This document shows, piece after piece, positions 1 to 9,459 of a stretch of 36,399 bases of DNA; positions within the stretch are counted from its first letter, which is position 1; every line of letters begins with the position of its first letter. The stretch is from the NCBI GenBank assembly GCA_024741835.1, contig JAENRP010000318.1:1-36399 (forward strand), given 5' to 3'. This DNA comes from Diplocarpon mali (lineage: Eukaryota; Ascomycota; Leotiomycetes; Helotiales; Drepanopezizaceae). The translations under genes and the position numbers were made by a program. The notes beneath the pieces are model-generated. The model was not told the origin of the DNA and did not search any database. It saw only the letters and a list, made by a program, of their open reading frames with translations.

Positions 1-192
1 CCTCCTGCTGCGATCACAGCTTTACATCTCTCTGGCATTTCCCTAATTAATTCTCTAATCCTTTCAATTGTTATCGATTCCCACGCTTCTTTTACAGCTT
101 CATATAGTCTCTTTTAGGATCGATACTCGTTCGTCACGAGAGGTCTGTTTTGTAGGTGTCTTTGGAGTCGGTATACTGAATGAAGAATCCAT
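1..192 (-). pseudogene. Tc1/mariner transposase pseudogene: N-terminus joined out of frame to C-terminus
   Basis: From the ATG at 192 the frame reads MDSSFSIPTPKTPTKQTSRD and continues for 30 residues to a stop at 100-102. This resembles the start of fungal Tc1 transposases, where a TPTK-x-x-(T/S)RD stretch precedes the helix-turn-helix. In a second frame, from 113 down to 1, it reads KRLYEAVKEAWESI, then REMPERCKAVIAAGG. That matches the Tc1 transposase C-terminal pattern EAW-x-x-I...(S/E)MP-x-R-x-x-AVI. The two pieces overlap by about 14 nt in different frames, so roughly 300 residues including the DDE core are gone and the frame is broken. Confidence 0.72.
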
Positions 193-262
193 ATTGAAAG
201 CGTTGATTTTCAATGCAAAAAGCGGCGAATCGTCATAGATAAATCATTGGCTGTACCCCCTG
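1..262 (-). mobile_element. Internally deleted Tc1/mariner-type transposon remnant, cut by the window edge
   Basis: Reading the minus strand, the element begins at 262 with CAGGGGGTACAGCCAATGAT, a terminal sequence of the kind seen in fungal Tc1 elements. It is flanked by TA at 263-264, the expected target dinucleotide. About 70 nt inside lies a transposase-like start, and the transposase C-terminus runs off the window at base 1. The opposite terminus should lie just outside the window. The whole catalytic middle is absent, so the element cannot move by itself. Family assignment rests on my reading of the two protein ends and the terminus plus TA, not on a database match. Confidence 0.75.
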
Positions 263-1424
263 TATATGAGCCCTGTTAATGGAAACCGGTAGAATTACGC
301 ACAGACAGCACTTGTACATTATTTCGGGCATGTACTAAGTATCTGGACGTCGCATCTGCTCCTGATTGGCCACATGTCACGCATTGAGACCGAGGGCCCC
401 ACTTATACTTCCTTGCAGCTTCTGATCACCCATCATCCTTCCCACTTTCGTATATGGAGCGGTGGCTTGGCGGAATGGAATGTTCGATCTTCAGGACTCG
501 GCGCCGGATGGTGGGTGAAGAAAGTCATGAGACGAGGGCCGACGGATGCAACCGTTATGTTGAGACTAGAGCATGGTGTCGATGTGCGCAACCGAAAACA
601 TTCAAACATTCTAATAAGCAAACAAACAACCAAACAAACAAAACAAAAACTACAGCTGGCGCATCACGATACTTCCAGCCTTTTTTTAACCTTTCAAGTG
701 AGATTGCAAGGGAAACCCCTATCTGGCCGACTTGAACAGAACAAGTGAGCGTGCGTCTGGGATTCTGCGTAACTAACAGCCCAACTGGAGAAGGATGAGT
801 GAGCCCAAGATCTCTCAGGACCTTGATGACAGAATCATCTACGGAACAGAGAGGTAGAGATCGCCGTTCAGACAACCCTTGTTCCATCCAACATCAAGCC
901 TTTCTCAGTGCACTACGGTCTTTCGAGGTTGCTGGTGGAAACAATTCAACGCATCCTTGGACCACGGAAGCAGGCCTTGAGCAAGGTCGAATATCTTCTC
1001 GGCGAAATTGAATCAGTGCGGACGTTGGGAGAGTTGATGATATTATTCAAAATCGCATCAAGGTACGATACCGCCAACCCATATGTGGATTAAAATCCTG
1101 GTGACCAGAGGATGGCCCGTGAGCGCCTGGTGGCTGCCGCTCAAGCTCAAGACCTCGAAACACGAAATCCTCAAATGACAGCAAATCAACGGCTTTCCCT
1201 TAGCTGGCATCCGCAATCCTGCCTCTGCTTCTAGCAGACGACGAGCAATATGCAACAATGGAGAAGCTCCCGGGGGCCCGACGCTGCACCGCATGTCTTG
1301 TCATCCAGCCCATCCGTTTGGGGTCGCGGGGGTGCGGGGTAGGTATACTGCAACATGGCTCTCCCCTTGGTCGTCTTGAAAACCTCAAAGCTTCACGATC
1401 CAGCATGATGGAGAAAGAGTCACT
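263..1424. other. Intergenic; no gene recognised
   Basis: This lies between the Tc1 remnant and the phosphotransferase-like gene. Open frames here are short, overlap on both strands and show no domain or splice logic I can recognise. A CAAA-rich low-complexity stretch lies at about 618-651. The last few hundred bases should contain the promoter of the gene starting at 1425. Confidence 0.5.
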
Positions 1425-2426
1425 ATGACGGGAAAGGATCAGCTCCAGCTACAAGCGTCCGTCAACAGCTTCTTCCTCCGATCGAGCTTGACAGCACAGG
1501 ACCTAGCCAACTGCTACGACCTCGTTGAGAAGCTCTACCCGGACAGGTTGGTTTCTGCGGCATCGTGCCAGGGCTACTGTTCGTTGACTTTGTACGTTGG
1601 GGATGACATGGTTATCCAATTCCGACCGCACAAATATCGGCTGGATATGCGAATCACGGCAATGGCGCGAGAAGTCTATGGCATGTACGCTCCTGAGACG
1701 AGATGTATGGTTACGCTCCCTGGCTCAGGGTTGATAGTGTATAGCATGAAGAGGATAGCGGGAACCACCTTCAGGGATTTCACCGAGAGACAGAGCATAT
1801 TGGCATTGTCGACATGTTCCCGCGCGGGACTATGCAAAGATCTTGCAATTTTCTTCTCCAAGTCGTGGGCCCGGGCTGGTACGAGCGGCTTTCCCCTCGG
1901 CTTAGTTGGGCAAAGCATGGGGGTGCGCCTCCGGTCTTTGACCAAGAATCTCCCACAGAGATTTCGGCCCGTCGCCCGAAGAGCATTGGAGAACCTGCAT
2001 TCCGTCCGAGCCCTGCCATGGGTCCTGACACACGGGGATCTCGTGGTGGGAAATATCATGGTAGACCCCTCGTCGGGACGACTGACGGGCCTTGTAGACT
2101 GGGCAGAAGCAGAGGTGCTTCCATTCGGAACATGTTTCTACGGCCTTGAGGAGATGCTAGGAGAAATGACTACTTCAGGCTTCCAATACCGCCAAGATGC
2201 TACCGAATTGAGACTCGTGTTCTGGGCTGAGCTCGAGAAACACATCCCCGAGCTAGGGCGAAGTCGAGTTCTGGAAGCGGTCAAACTCGCAAGAGATATT
2301 GGAGTTTTGCTCTGGCACGGTATTGCTTTTGACAATGGTGCTATTGACCGAGTGGTACAGGAGGGCCGAGACATCGAGGAGATCTACAGACTTGACGCAT
2401 TTTTGAGCATGGGATCGAAGCTTTGA
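1425..2426 (+). CDS. Aminoglycoside phosphotransferase (APH)-like kinase, 333 aa
   Basis: Single-exon protein of the APH/choline-kinase-like superfamily, which transfers phosphate from ATP to small molecules or acts in protein-kinase-like roles. The catalytic loop THGDLVVGNIMV is visible at residues 202-213, with H203, D205 as presumed catalytic base and N210. It is followed by LVDWAEAEVLPFG at 223-235, where D225 is the expected metal-binding aspartate. The N-terminal lobe is more divergent: residues 50-110 hold strands around GYCSLTLYVGDDMVIQF and an YSMKRIAGTTF segment that fits the hinge. No signal peptide or membrane segment is seen. The length is normal for fungal members. These families are expanded in filamentous fungi and substrates are mostly unknown, so antibiotic resistance should not be inferred. 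The ATG at 1425 is the first in frame before the domain. Confidence 0.85.
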   Translation: MTGKDQLQLQASVNSFFLRSSLTAQDLANCYDLVEKLYPDRLVSAASCQGYCSLTLYVGDDMVIQFRPHKYRLDMRITAMAREVYGMYAPETRCMVTLPGSGLIVYSMKRIAGTTFRDFTERQSILALSTCSRAGLCKDLAIFFSKSWARAGTSGFPLGLVGQSMGVRLRSLTKNLPQRFRPVARRALENLHSVRALPWVLTHGDLVVGNIMVDPSSGRLTGLVDWAEAEVLPFGTCFYGLEEMLGEMTTSGFQYRQDATELRLVFWAELEKHIPELGRSRVLEAVKLARDIGVLLWHGIAFDNGAIDRVVQEGRDIEEIYRLDAFLSMGSKL

Positions 2427-3943
2427 TGTAAAATGCCATACGGTGCCACTTCTAGTCTGCTACAGGCAGTCACCATTCCATTTCAACACAAGATCTAGTC
2501 ATGACGGCATCACAAGTACCTCTACCGACCTTCGAGCAGCTGTTCCTTCTCATTGGGAGTATCATACATGACGTGTTGCTCTCATCGTCTTTCTTGCACA
2601 TGTTACACTAGCATTCGTTCGAGGCAATCCTCATCTAAACCTTTGTCTTACATCCCATGGCAGCTTACATGGAGGAGGGATCAAAATATACGGCGTGGTT
2701 GAGGCATAAGTGTGCCACCTACTCGTAAGTAACTGCGTGGGAGTTCGTTTCGTCAGTAAAACGCGCTAGCTCGGCGGATTTCAGTAAGAGACTTGCGGCA
2801 GGTAAATCTTACAGGTTATTTCGCATCCAAATCAGTTGTTGGTATATGATTGCTATGGCTATGAGAGCGAATTCTGAAAATTTCTGTATCAGTAAATTTA
2901 CGAACCTGTTTTGCCAGCGTTAACGTTTGGTTTTTCCAGTTGCCAGGACTCTGAAAATATTTAGCAGCTACACTAGCAGGACTACTGTCCCTCAGTACCT
3001 GTTCAGTTTCCTTCCAATACTCGCAAGTACTGATTTATTCAACTCAGCACAAGATGATATTTCTTTGACCTCTAGGCGTTCTTGGTTCGTGATCTAGTGC
3101 TCCTAGAGGAGTCTCCCCTCACGTGCAAGTATAGCTGACTTTAGTGAGATTACGATCCACGTATTGTGATTTTATTTTATTTGCCTAGTCATGGCCATGT
3201 GACCTATCTCTTAGATGTAGCAAAGTATCTTGTTTTACATAGTATTCAGAAGTACAATACAAAAATGCTGTCATCGCTGAAGCGGCTTTCTTGGAATATG
3301 AGATGCAAAAAAAACCCCTTCGTTTCGACAGACTTCTGTAGTCTTTCACATCTTTGATAATGAGACGCAGAGTTCTTAAGGCTATATTCAATACTGGTAG
3401 TAATTTGCAGCGTAGCTTTCGATACATTCGGGCCAATTGGTACAAGATAAAGCTTGTTGGGTTTCTTGGTCACTATATTCAACAACTCGAGTACGACGAT
3501 GAGTTATATGGTCATTTTCATGAGATTTCTCTCTGTTTCGTACCTTTTTGGGCTTGCAAAGCCGTGACCTTTGAATTTGGAGACGGCTAAGAGAGCTGAC
3601 ACGTTTCCTGGACAGATCTGAAATCTAGGACACTAGTATCATCCTTCGGCCTACTCAAGGCAAGCTCATAAAGCTTCTCCAAGGAGTATGTAATATATTT
3701 TGGGTTGTATCTGTGTCACGCTAGAATGTGAACACTCATAGTCGGCAAAGTCTTTGCGAAAATCAACTGATCACCATTATCAACCTTCTTCCATTTCTCA
3801 GTGGTGGAGTCACAAGCACTTTCATTATCTCATTGGTCACATTTCAGCAAGTGCACAAAACTTTGGAAGCAGATACTCCGCGCCATGTTCGGAGCAAGGT
3901 CAAATATTGAAAACTACCCATGTTCTGACTTGAGCAGTCAGCC
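2427..3943. other. Intergenic between convergent genes; nothing recognised
   Basis: The flanking genes converge on this 1.5 kb, so it should hold both 3' ends. It becomes moderately AT-rich after about 2,800. Open frames between 3,166 and 3,986 are short, overlap in both directions and lack recognisable domains. No RNA gene or repeat was seen. Confidence 0.5.
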
Positions 3944-5317
3944 TCAACTCGACATAAAGTCAGTGAACGTTGTCATTCGCTGCTGAGAGTTCGCACCTCT
4001 CGTTTTACACTCATCGAACCGCCTCCACTCCTCGCTCTGCGACGCCTCTTCCTCGGCATGCAGAAGTCCCTGATACTCAGCAGCGTGCTCCTCAGAGCTC
4101 TTCACTCTCCTCGCCTGCGGAAGCATCACAGGCATGGTAGGCAGGTTGACCCTCGAGTTTCGCCACACGTCGAACGGCGCAGCGCTGTAGATACTTTCGG
4201 TGAAGCTCGTGTTCCGTGGGTATTTGCGGTGGCTGTTGTGTGCAGACGGCGGGGGCTGGCGAGGACGAGCCGAATTTCCTCGGTGGCCTCGAATGCTGGG
4301 CTCGGACTCTGTGTAAGCGATCGGGTTTCCTGGTCTTGCTGGGAGGCTGTCCCGGAGGATTGCTGACCTGGAGGCAGTGTGAAAAGAGAGGGAGCTCCTG
4401 AAAGCGGGATGGATGTTCCCCGCGTCGCTTAGGACCTTTGTATCTCTCCTCGCACGATGCGCGTAGAAGTCGATGATGGAACCTTCGGGGTCATGCTCTT
4501 CTCTCTCCTCGCGCTCGTTGCGCTGCTCATGCTCTTTGTCCTCAAACGCGGCAGCTGCGGCGTCGTGTTGTAACAGAGGCGCATCCAGATCACCAGTCTC
4601 CACGATGCCCTCGGCGAGGTTCCGCCGCTTCTGCCGTCTCGCCATCTGCATCTGGCGTCGACACGCTCGCACATCTTTGGCGAGACTGTCGCTCACAGCC
4701 CGCACAACATCCTCTTCAGCAGCCCAATCGATCCACGCTTCCACCAACCTCAGCAGTCTCGCCACCTGTCCGTGCTTCCTCTTGCGGCCCAGCATCGACG
4801 TCCTCAAATCCGACAGGATAGACGAGTTGCCGCCGATGGCCGCCAAGATGCATGCCTCGCAATCCCCAGGCATCCGATCGAATCGCTCGTCATTCGGCAT
4901 GCACTGGAACGTGACTCGGTACAGATCGGGCGACATCCAGAGACTGTTGGTGGTCTGTAAGCGCTTCACGAAAGCCGCGATATTGTGGGGGAGGTCGGGG
5001 TTCTCGACGAGGCGAGTGAGGCGAGTTGTGCATTCGGCAGAGATTTGCAAGAAGATCCTGCGGATCAGATGCGCGTTCAGCCCTCTGTGCGGCTTGCAGA
5101 GGTGTGCTTTTTCGGTGAAGGGGAGGACCATGGCCAGGCGGGGGATGATTGTTTGCGGTCTCCTGAGTCTCGAGGGAAGCTCGGCAATGCAGGCTTCTTG
5201 GTCTTTGAGCCACGCCAGACTAGCGATCGTTCCGGCTGGGAGATGGAGGGTCTGAGTGAGCCGCTCGACGTCCTCTGACTTGAGATCTTCTATGCATTGG
5301 ATTGAAGGTGGTGGCAT
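3944..5317 (-). CDS. Fungal protein of unknown function, 457 aa, with CEACILA motif
   Basis: Uninterrupted 457-codon frame starting MPPPSIQCIEDLKSEDVERL. The N-terminal 210 residues look globular and helical and contain a stretch MPGDCEACILAAIGG (residues 149-163). I associate this with a widespread but uncharacterised family of ascomycete hypothetical proteins. A basic segment follows (about 216-235, RACRRQMQMARRQKRRN), then an acidic stretch (about 259-276, rich in E and D). The rest is a disordered serine/arginine-rich tail. There is no signal peptide or transmembrane segment. Alternating basic and acidic stretches would suit a nuclear or nucleic-acid-associated protein, but that is only inference. 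The ATG at 5317 is followed at once by the conserved-looking start. The downstream gene at 6408-6665 is on the same strand but over 1 kb upstream, so there is no operon-like relation. Confidence 0.8.
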   Translation of the reverse strand: MPPPSIQCIEDLKSEDVERLTQTLHLPAGTIASLAWLKDQEACIAELPSRLRRPQTIIPRLAMVLPFTEKAHLCKPHRGLNAHLIRRIFLQISAECTTRLTRLVENPDLPHNIAAFVKRLQTTNSLWMSPDLYRVTFQCMPNDERFDRMPGDCEACILAAIGGNSSILSDLRTSMLGRKRKHGQVARLLRLVEAWIDWAAEEDVVRAVSDSLAKDVRACRRQMQMARRQKRRNLAEGIVETGDLDAPLLQHDAAAAAFEDKEHEQRNEREEREEHDPEGSIIDFYAHRARRDTKVLSDAGNIHPAFRSSLSFHTASRSAILRDSLPARPGNPIAYTESEPSIRGHRGNSARPRQPPPSAHNSHRKYPRNTSFTESIYSAAPFDVWRNSRVNLPTMPVMLPQARRVKSSEEHAAEYQGLLHAEEEASQSEEWRRFDECKTRGANSQQRMTTFTDFMSS

Positions 5318-6407
5318 GGTAGCGACTTTCGATTACCTTTTGGATGGTCTGGAATCTGGGGCTTGGTAGTATGAAATATGGTGTCAAGAGATCATGGAAG
5401 CATCTTGTTGGAGGTGGCATACTATGTACCCTCTGACCAGCACTGTTTAGGATTTTCTTTCATTGAACAGTACGAACAAAGCCTGTTGCACAATTCACAG
5501 TTGTCGCTGGGTCTTTGTGGAAATATTTCGAGGCACGTTGTCTCATTATTTGAAAAAGAGCTTGATTCTTTGTAAACTGTTAGAGAATTCCACCAATTGT
5601 CGCTGACAAAAAGAGCAGTATCCGGAGACTAGAGGGAGTTAGGCTTGTTCCATTCTGGAATCTTTCGTCGGAATTCGGAAGAACTTCCGAGTATTATAGG
5701 CGTAGTAGAAATCAGCAAACAGAACATCTCAAGAGATACTACTTTGAAATACGGAAGGATGACACAACATACCGAATCAAGAGCGAAGTTTGAAGCTCGC
5801 TTCAGAAACCCGCTTTGAAGAAAGAATACTCAATATCCAGCGAGGGAGGAGGCCCCAATTTCTCGGCAAAGACGACAGCAGCAATGATCTCCTGGCTCTA
5901 TTGACTGGCAATGACTGCACAGCGAGTCAAGTCAAGGAGATAAATATACCCCCTACTTCTGGATTCAACATTTCCCACCGACAGCAGCAGCCGATAACTG
6001 TTCTGCGAACACAGATTGCATCTATCACACGCGAGAGAGAGTTTTCTCGGAAGCCGCGATACAGGCCGTAATTACCGGCAGGCTTTGGGTATTGTTTGGA
6101 AGTGTTGGCGTGCAGATCCACGTTCTTGGGACTTTTTGATTATGATGGAGTGAGACGTCGGCCTTGAGATAGCGTTTTATCATTGTTGTAATGAGGTGTA
6201 TCCTTTGGCAGAGAGATGAGGTGATTCCTATGTAGGTACAAGAACGACACAGCCAGGCACCTTCAACCGTGATTGCTCCCCAACACCTTCAAACAGCCCT
6301 TTCTTTGCACCCGCATCTGGATAGTCGACCGTCCTTTGTCCCTGATGAATTACTTGACAATCAAGATTCTCCACCGCCATGCTGCTAGTGCAAGGCCTTG
6401 AAAGGCC
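5318..6407. other. Intergenic; upstream region of the 457-aa gene
   Basis: No convincing gene. It should contain the promoter of the gene starting at 5317 and the 3' end of the small secreted protein gene. A 93-codon frame at 5790-6071 shows no domain and has no supporting neighbour signal. Confidence 0.45.
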
Positions 6408-6409
6408 TT
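6392..6409 (-). repeat. Short AAGGCCTT double palindrome overlapping the stop codon of the small secreted protein
   Basis: AAGGCCTTGAAAGGCCTT reads as two copies of the self-complementary octamer AAGGCCTT separated by two bases. It overlaps the last bases of the stop codon at 6408-6410 and extends into the 3' untranslated region. It could form a small stem in the transcript. No function can be assigned. Confidence 0.5.
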
Positions 6410-6665
6410 ACGAGCAGCAGAATTTCTGCTTGCATTGGCTGTCAGGGCCCTTGCCTTTGCAGGTTTCCTCGTTTTTCTGAGTAATCTTGGGGCCGAAAGA
6501 TACTTTTTTGTTGTTGGTGCATTTTGGATATCTTGTATAGCAGAACAGATTAACACCATCCTCGCACCAGCCGTCAGCTTCCTCTATCTTTCCGTCGCAT
6601 GTCGCGTTACACAAGGACGCTGTAGCGAGGATAGCAGCGATAGTGATAAGATTAGATAATTGCAT
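6408..6665 (-). CDS. Small secreted cysteine-rich protein, 85 aa (candidate effector or antimicrobial)
   Basis: The protein starts MQLSNLITIAAILATASLCNA, a clear signal peptide with hydrophobic core at residues 5-17 and likely cleavage after A21. The mature part has about 64 residues with eight cysteines (23, 34, 42, 49, 69, 78, 83, 84), spaced C-x10-C-x7-C-x6-C-x19-C-x8-C-x4-CC. That even number and density suggest four disulfides and an extracellular role. It is lysine- and acid-rich with no other hydrophobic segment. I do not recognise the family, and the pattern does not match a hydrophobin or LysM domain. No intron is needed. The gene lies at the edge of an AT-rich decayed block, a setting where plant-associated fungi often keep effector genes. 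Function is unknown, and a defensin-like antimicrobial role is an alternative. Confidence 0.72.
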   Translation of the reverse strand: MQLSNLITIAAILATASLCNATCDGKIEEADGWCEDGVNLFCYTRYPKCTNNKKVSFGPKITQKNEETCKGKGPDSQCKQKFCCS

Positions 6666-8452
6666 CTCGATAATTGGATATTCTCAGGGGTAGACGTGGA
6701 ATTTTATGAAAGATAGGAGAAGATAGAGATCGTCTTGAAACTCTGATAATTTAAGAGTAGGTAGAAAGTCAAAAATCTAAAGCCTTTAGAGTGAGAGGTT
6801 CTGCTGATATATACAGAAATGTATACCTACTAGACGATTCATTTGTCTCTTACTGTTAATCCTACTAACTCCGGATTTTCCACTTGAAACCTACTAATTT
6901 AATGATATCCCGCTGCTTAAATGATAGCTACTTGGAGTACTATACTACATTCCAGGCTTTGGGACAGAATTTTCAAGCTGTGATCCTTCAAAGTAGCATG
7001 TAGAGGCCTTTTCGCTCTCCATTCACCTGTTTACTAGACTAAGTAAGTATAGATATTCCTTTGCGCCTATTTTTAGGTAGTAGCTAATACATGCGCGTGA
7101 TGGCTATAAATAGGCTGTCTTGGCGTCAAGAGTGCGATCACAAGCCGTTAAACGCGACAGGACATAATGCTAAGTGGATTACAACTAGGAGGATTGTTTC
7201 ATTTGAATGCGGCGAAGGAATTTCTCAGTATTAGAAATGTTTTGAATATATTGACTTTGACAAACCTTTGCGCTTTATTTTTTATCTTCATAATAGACGA
7301 GGTCTTGCCCGTGACGGCCCTTTGCAAAAAGCTCTAGGGTCACGGGATCTTGCTCCGCCGCGGTCGGGCTATATATTATCCGTGCCAGCGATTGGTTGCT
7401 GATAACAGCCATAATCGCTGCAGGCCGTAGTGATAGCAGACAACGCAAACAAAGCAAATAATTACTAGTTACTTCATAATAGATACCACTTCAGGCTATA
7501 ATCGCTATAGGCTGTTCAACCAGCAGTTGCGGCCATATCCAATAAGGCAAGCAAGATCTGAGATGCAAGGCGATTCTAATGGTAAATATGTTGGTACGCA
7601 GATTCCTGTAGAGCGTATGTTCCCCTTATTCTTAGGATCATCCTGTAGTGATATATCATATGCGATCGGAGGGGTTTCAGATGGACCTCGGAGGGTCCTG
7701 CAATCTGAGGACCTCGGTGGTATGTTAGTTATAGGCTTGGAGGAATGTAGGAAGGGAGGTGATCCAGAGGTATAAAGGTACTATCTCGGCCTAGTATAGA
7801 AGGGGGGGTACACTTTACAATACATGCATTTTGGTCAACTCATTCTACTTCATTCACGTGAATATCGATACCGGTACGGAACCTACAAAATAGTAACCCC
7901 TAACTCTCACGGTCAAGACATTCTTCACTTCAACTTTTGTCACCATAAAGTGAATTTATCATTCGCAGATTACTTTCCCACCTATGATGTACACTTACGG
8001 ATCATAGCATGTGTTAGTGTTAAATCGCATTCTATTGCGCTTTCTTCGAAATTTTAATATAGGCTAATTCTATTGATATGCTGCATACCATTGAGGAGGG
8101 GAAGAGTCCATTATCGCGTTACAGACGTGTAGTTAAGAATCGGGCGTGTCGTGGCAGAAGAACTAGTCGTAGTAAAAGCTTATAGGCGTACAATTAAGAA
8201 TCTGGCGTACAATAGCTGAAAATTCGTAAAAAGTAGCATCAGGGTTCAAACCATAAAACGTTTATTTACAGCTATGGGCTTCAGATAAGTCGAGGTTTTC
8301 GTGTTACTCGGTCGTATTACCTAGCTCGTATTTTTACCAGATTTCCCAATATAATATCCATTGCTTTTGATATTGGTTTGAGGGTAGATATCTTAGTATA
8401 TAGGAGTTGATAGTTTGTTTAAGTTAGTAATACTAATAATGATAAGTTGGCA
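6666..8452. other. Start of AT-rich, gene-poor block
   Basis: Base composition shifts to AT-rich and TpA-rich from here, consistent with RIP-type decay. Two less AT-rich islands remain. Around 7275-7560, one minus-strand frame has protein-like composition (fragment SLARIIYSPTAAEQDPVTLE) but nothing recognisable. Around 7660-7815 there is a short direct repeat of GGACCTCGG and a G-run GGGGGGGTACACTTTAC. No intact gene is supported. The first few hundred bases are the upstream region of the small secreted protein gene. Confidence 0.55.
8123..8233. repeat. Diverged tandem duplication, unit about 55 bp
   Basis: Units at 8123-8178 and 8184-8233 align along agacgtgtagttaagaatcg / aggcgtacaattaagaatct, gcgtgtcgtggc / gcgtacaatagc and tcgtagtaaaag / ttcgtaaaaag. 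Most differences are C/T or G/A changes, as RIP would leave. Confidence 0.6.
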
Positions 8453-8506
8453 GGAGACGACGGCCCAATAGGTCCTATACGCGGTGTCTCCTACGGACTT
8501 ACAAAT
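8453..8506 (+). repeat. Left terminal inverted repeat of copy A
   Basis: Begins GGAGACGACGG and contains the core CGGTGTCTCCTACG shared with the other termini at 9409-9459, 12318-12355 and 14331-14371. Confidence 0.7.
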
Positions 8507-9408
8507 TCTTTTAAATGTTTTTCCTTTCAATATGCTATATTAGTCTAAACTAAATAGCATAAGCGAGAAATGCTATATTCGGCTTTATAACTAGGGAGAA
8601 AGTAGCTTAAAAAATCCTTATACCTTCCTTAGTTAATAGTTATTCCCCTTAGGTCTTAAGCGAATACGTTCTGAAAAGGTGCTTTAATAAATAGTATTGC
8701 CTTAGATTGTTAATTCTAAGATAAGCCCTTGACGCTAATAGTTGTAATAATGGTACTGCGAAGTTATGGTATTTACAATTTTTGGTACATATACATAGAG
8801 CTGGGTTGCCCCAGTTTTTTCCCAAATTAGGTGTACTAGGTATGCTTATATAATAATACAGGAACGGGAAGCAGGACACCTGGCCAGTGTATTTAAGTAG
8901 GGAGACCCTACATATAAAAGCTCTCCAACTTCTTCGTTTTCTTCGTATCAGACCTATAGAATACGTCTTTGCACCTACTTATGCTACCATACTTGATCCC
9001 GCAACACCGGCGGCTCTGCGTCGTAAAAATAGTAGCTATTTATTCAATTATATTGATTGTTTTATTAATCGGCTCCGGCTTTATTATAACTATTCTTATC
9101 AACTTTACATAAAATTATTGAAATATATCCTTTTCCTTCTTCTCCTCCTCCTCCTTTATATATACTATAACCTGCCTATTTCCCTTTGATATCCTTTATT
9201 AAGCCTTTCCTTCAATTATAGGTATATATTTGAATAATCCTAGAGTATATAAGTCAAGGTCGAAAGTAGAAGGTATTTATAAAAGAGGTAGTATAATAGA
9301 AAGGAATTTTTTATCTTACCTTTTTCGAAAGTTCTGGCTCTTTTAGACTTGGGGACAATTATTTTATAATCGAAAGAACTTAATCTTGACTCTATGAACT
9401 CTTAAATA

Positions 9409-9459
9409 GTTTGCAAGTTCGTAGGAGATACCGGGTATAGGTATTGAGTCGTCGTCTCC
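9409..9459 (-). repeat. Right terminal inverted repeat of copy A
   Basis: Reverse complement of the left terminus with a few substitutions and one gap. It ends GTCGTCTCC at 9459. Confidence 0.7.

Larger units (their letters stand above)
8453..9459. mobile_element. Non-autonomous DNA element with about 50-bp terminal inverted repeats (copy A)
   Basis: The left end begins GGAGACGACGGCCCAATAGG and continues through CGGTGTCTCCTACGGACTTA. The right end (about 9409-9459), reverse-complemented, begins GGAGACGACGACTCAATACC and continues through CGGTATCTCCTACGAACTTG. The termini therefore match over about 50 bp with scattered transitions. The dinucleotide CA flanks both ends (8451-8452 and 9460-9461), a possible 2-bp target duplication. 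The 1-kb interior is AT-rich with no recognisable transposase. A 100-codon frame at 8887-9189 ends in a poly-leucine run made by a CTC/CTT microsatellite and is probably not a gene. Superfamily unknown. Two truncated relatives and a solitary terminus lie to the right. Confidence 0.7.

Noticed and set aside
4473..5255. 260-codon Ser/Arg-rich frame antisense to the 457-aa gene
   Set aside because: Composition is that of an antisense shadow, and the minus-strand frame has a globular, motif-bearing protein.
8887..9189. 100-codon frame ending in a run of leucines inside copy A
   Set aside because: The leucines come from a CTC/CTT microsatellite that is part of the repeat family, and no transposase motif is visible.
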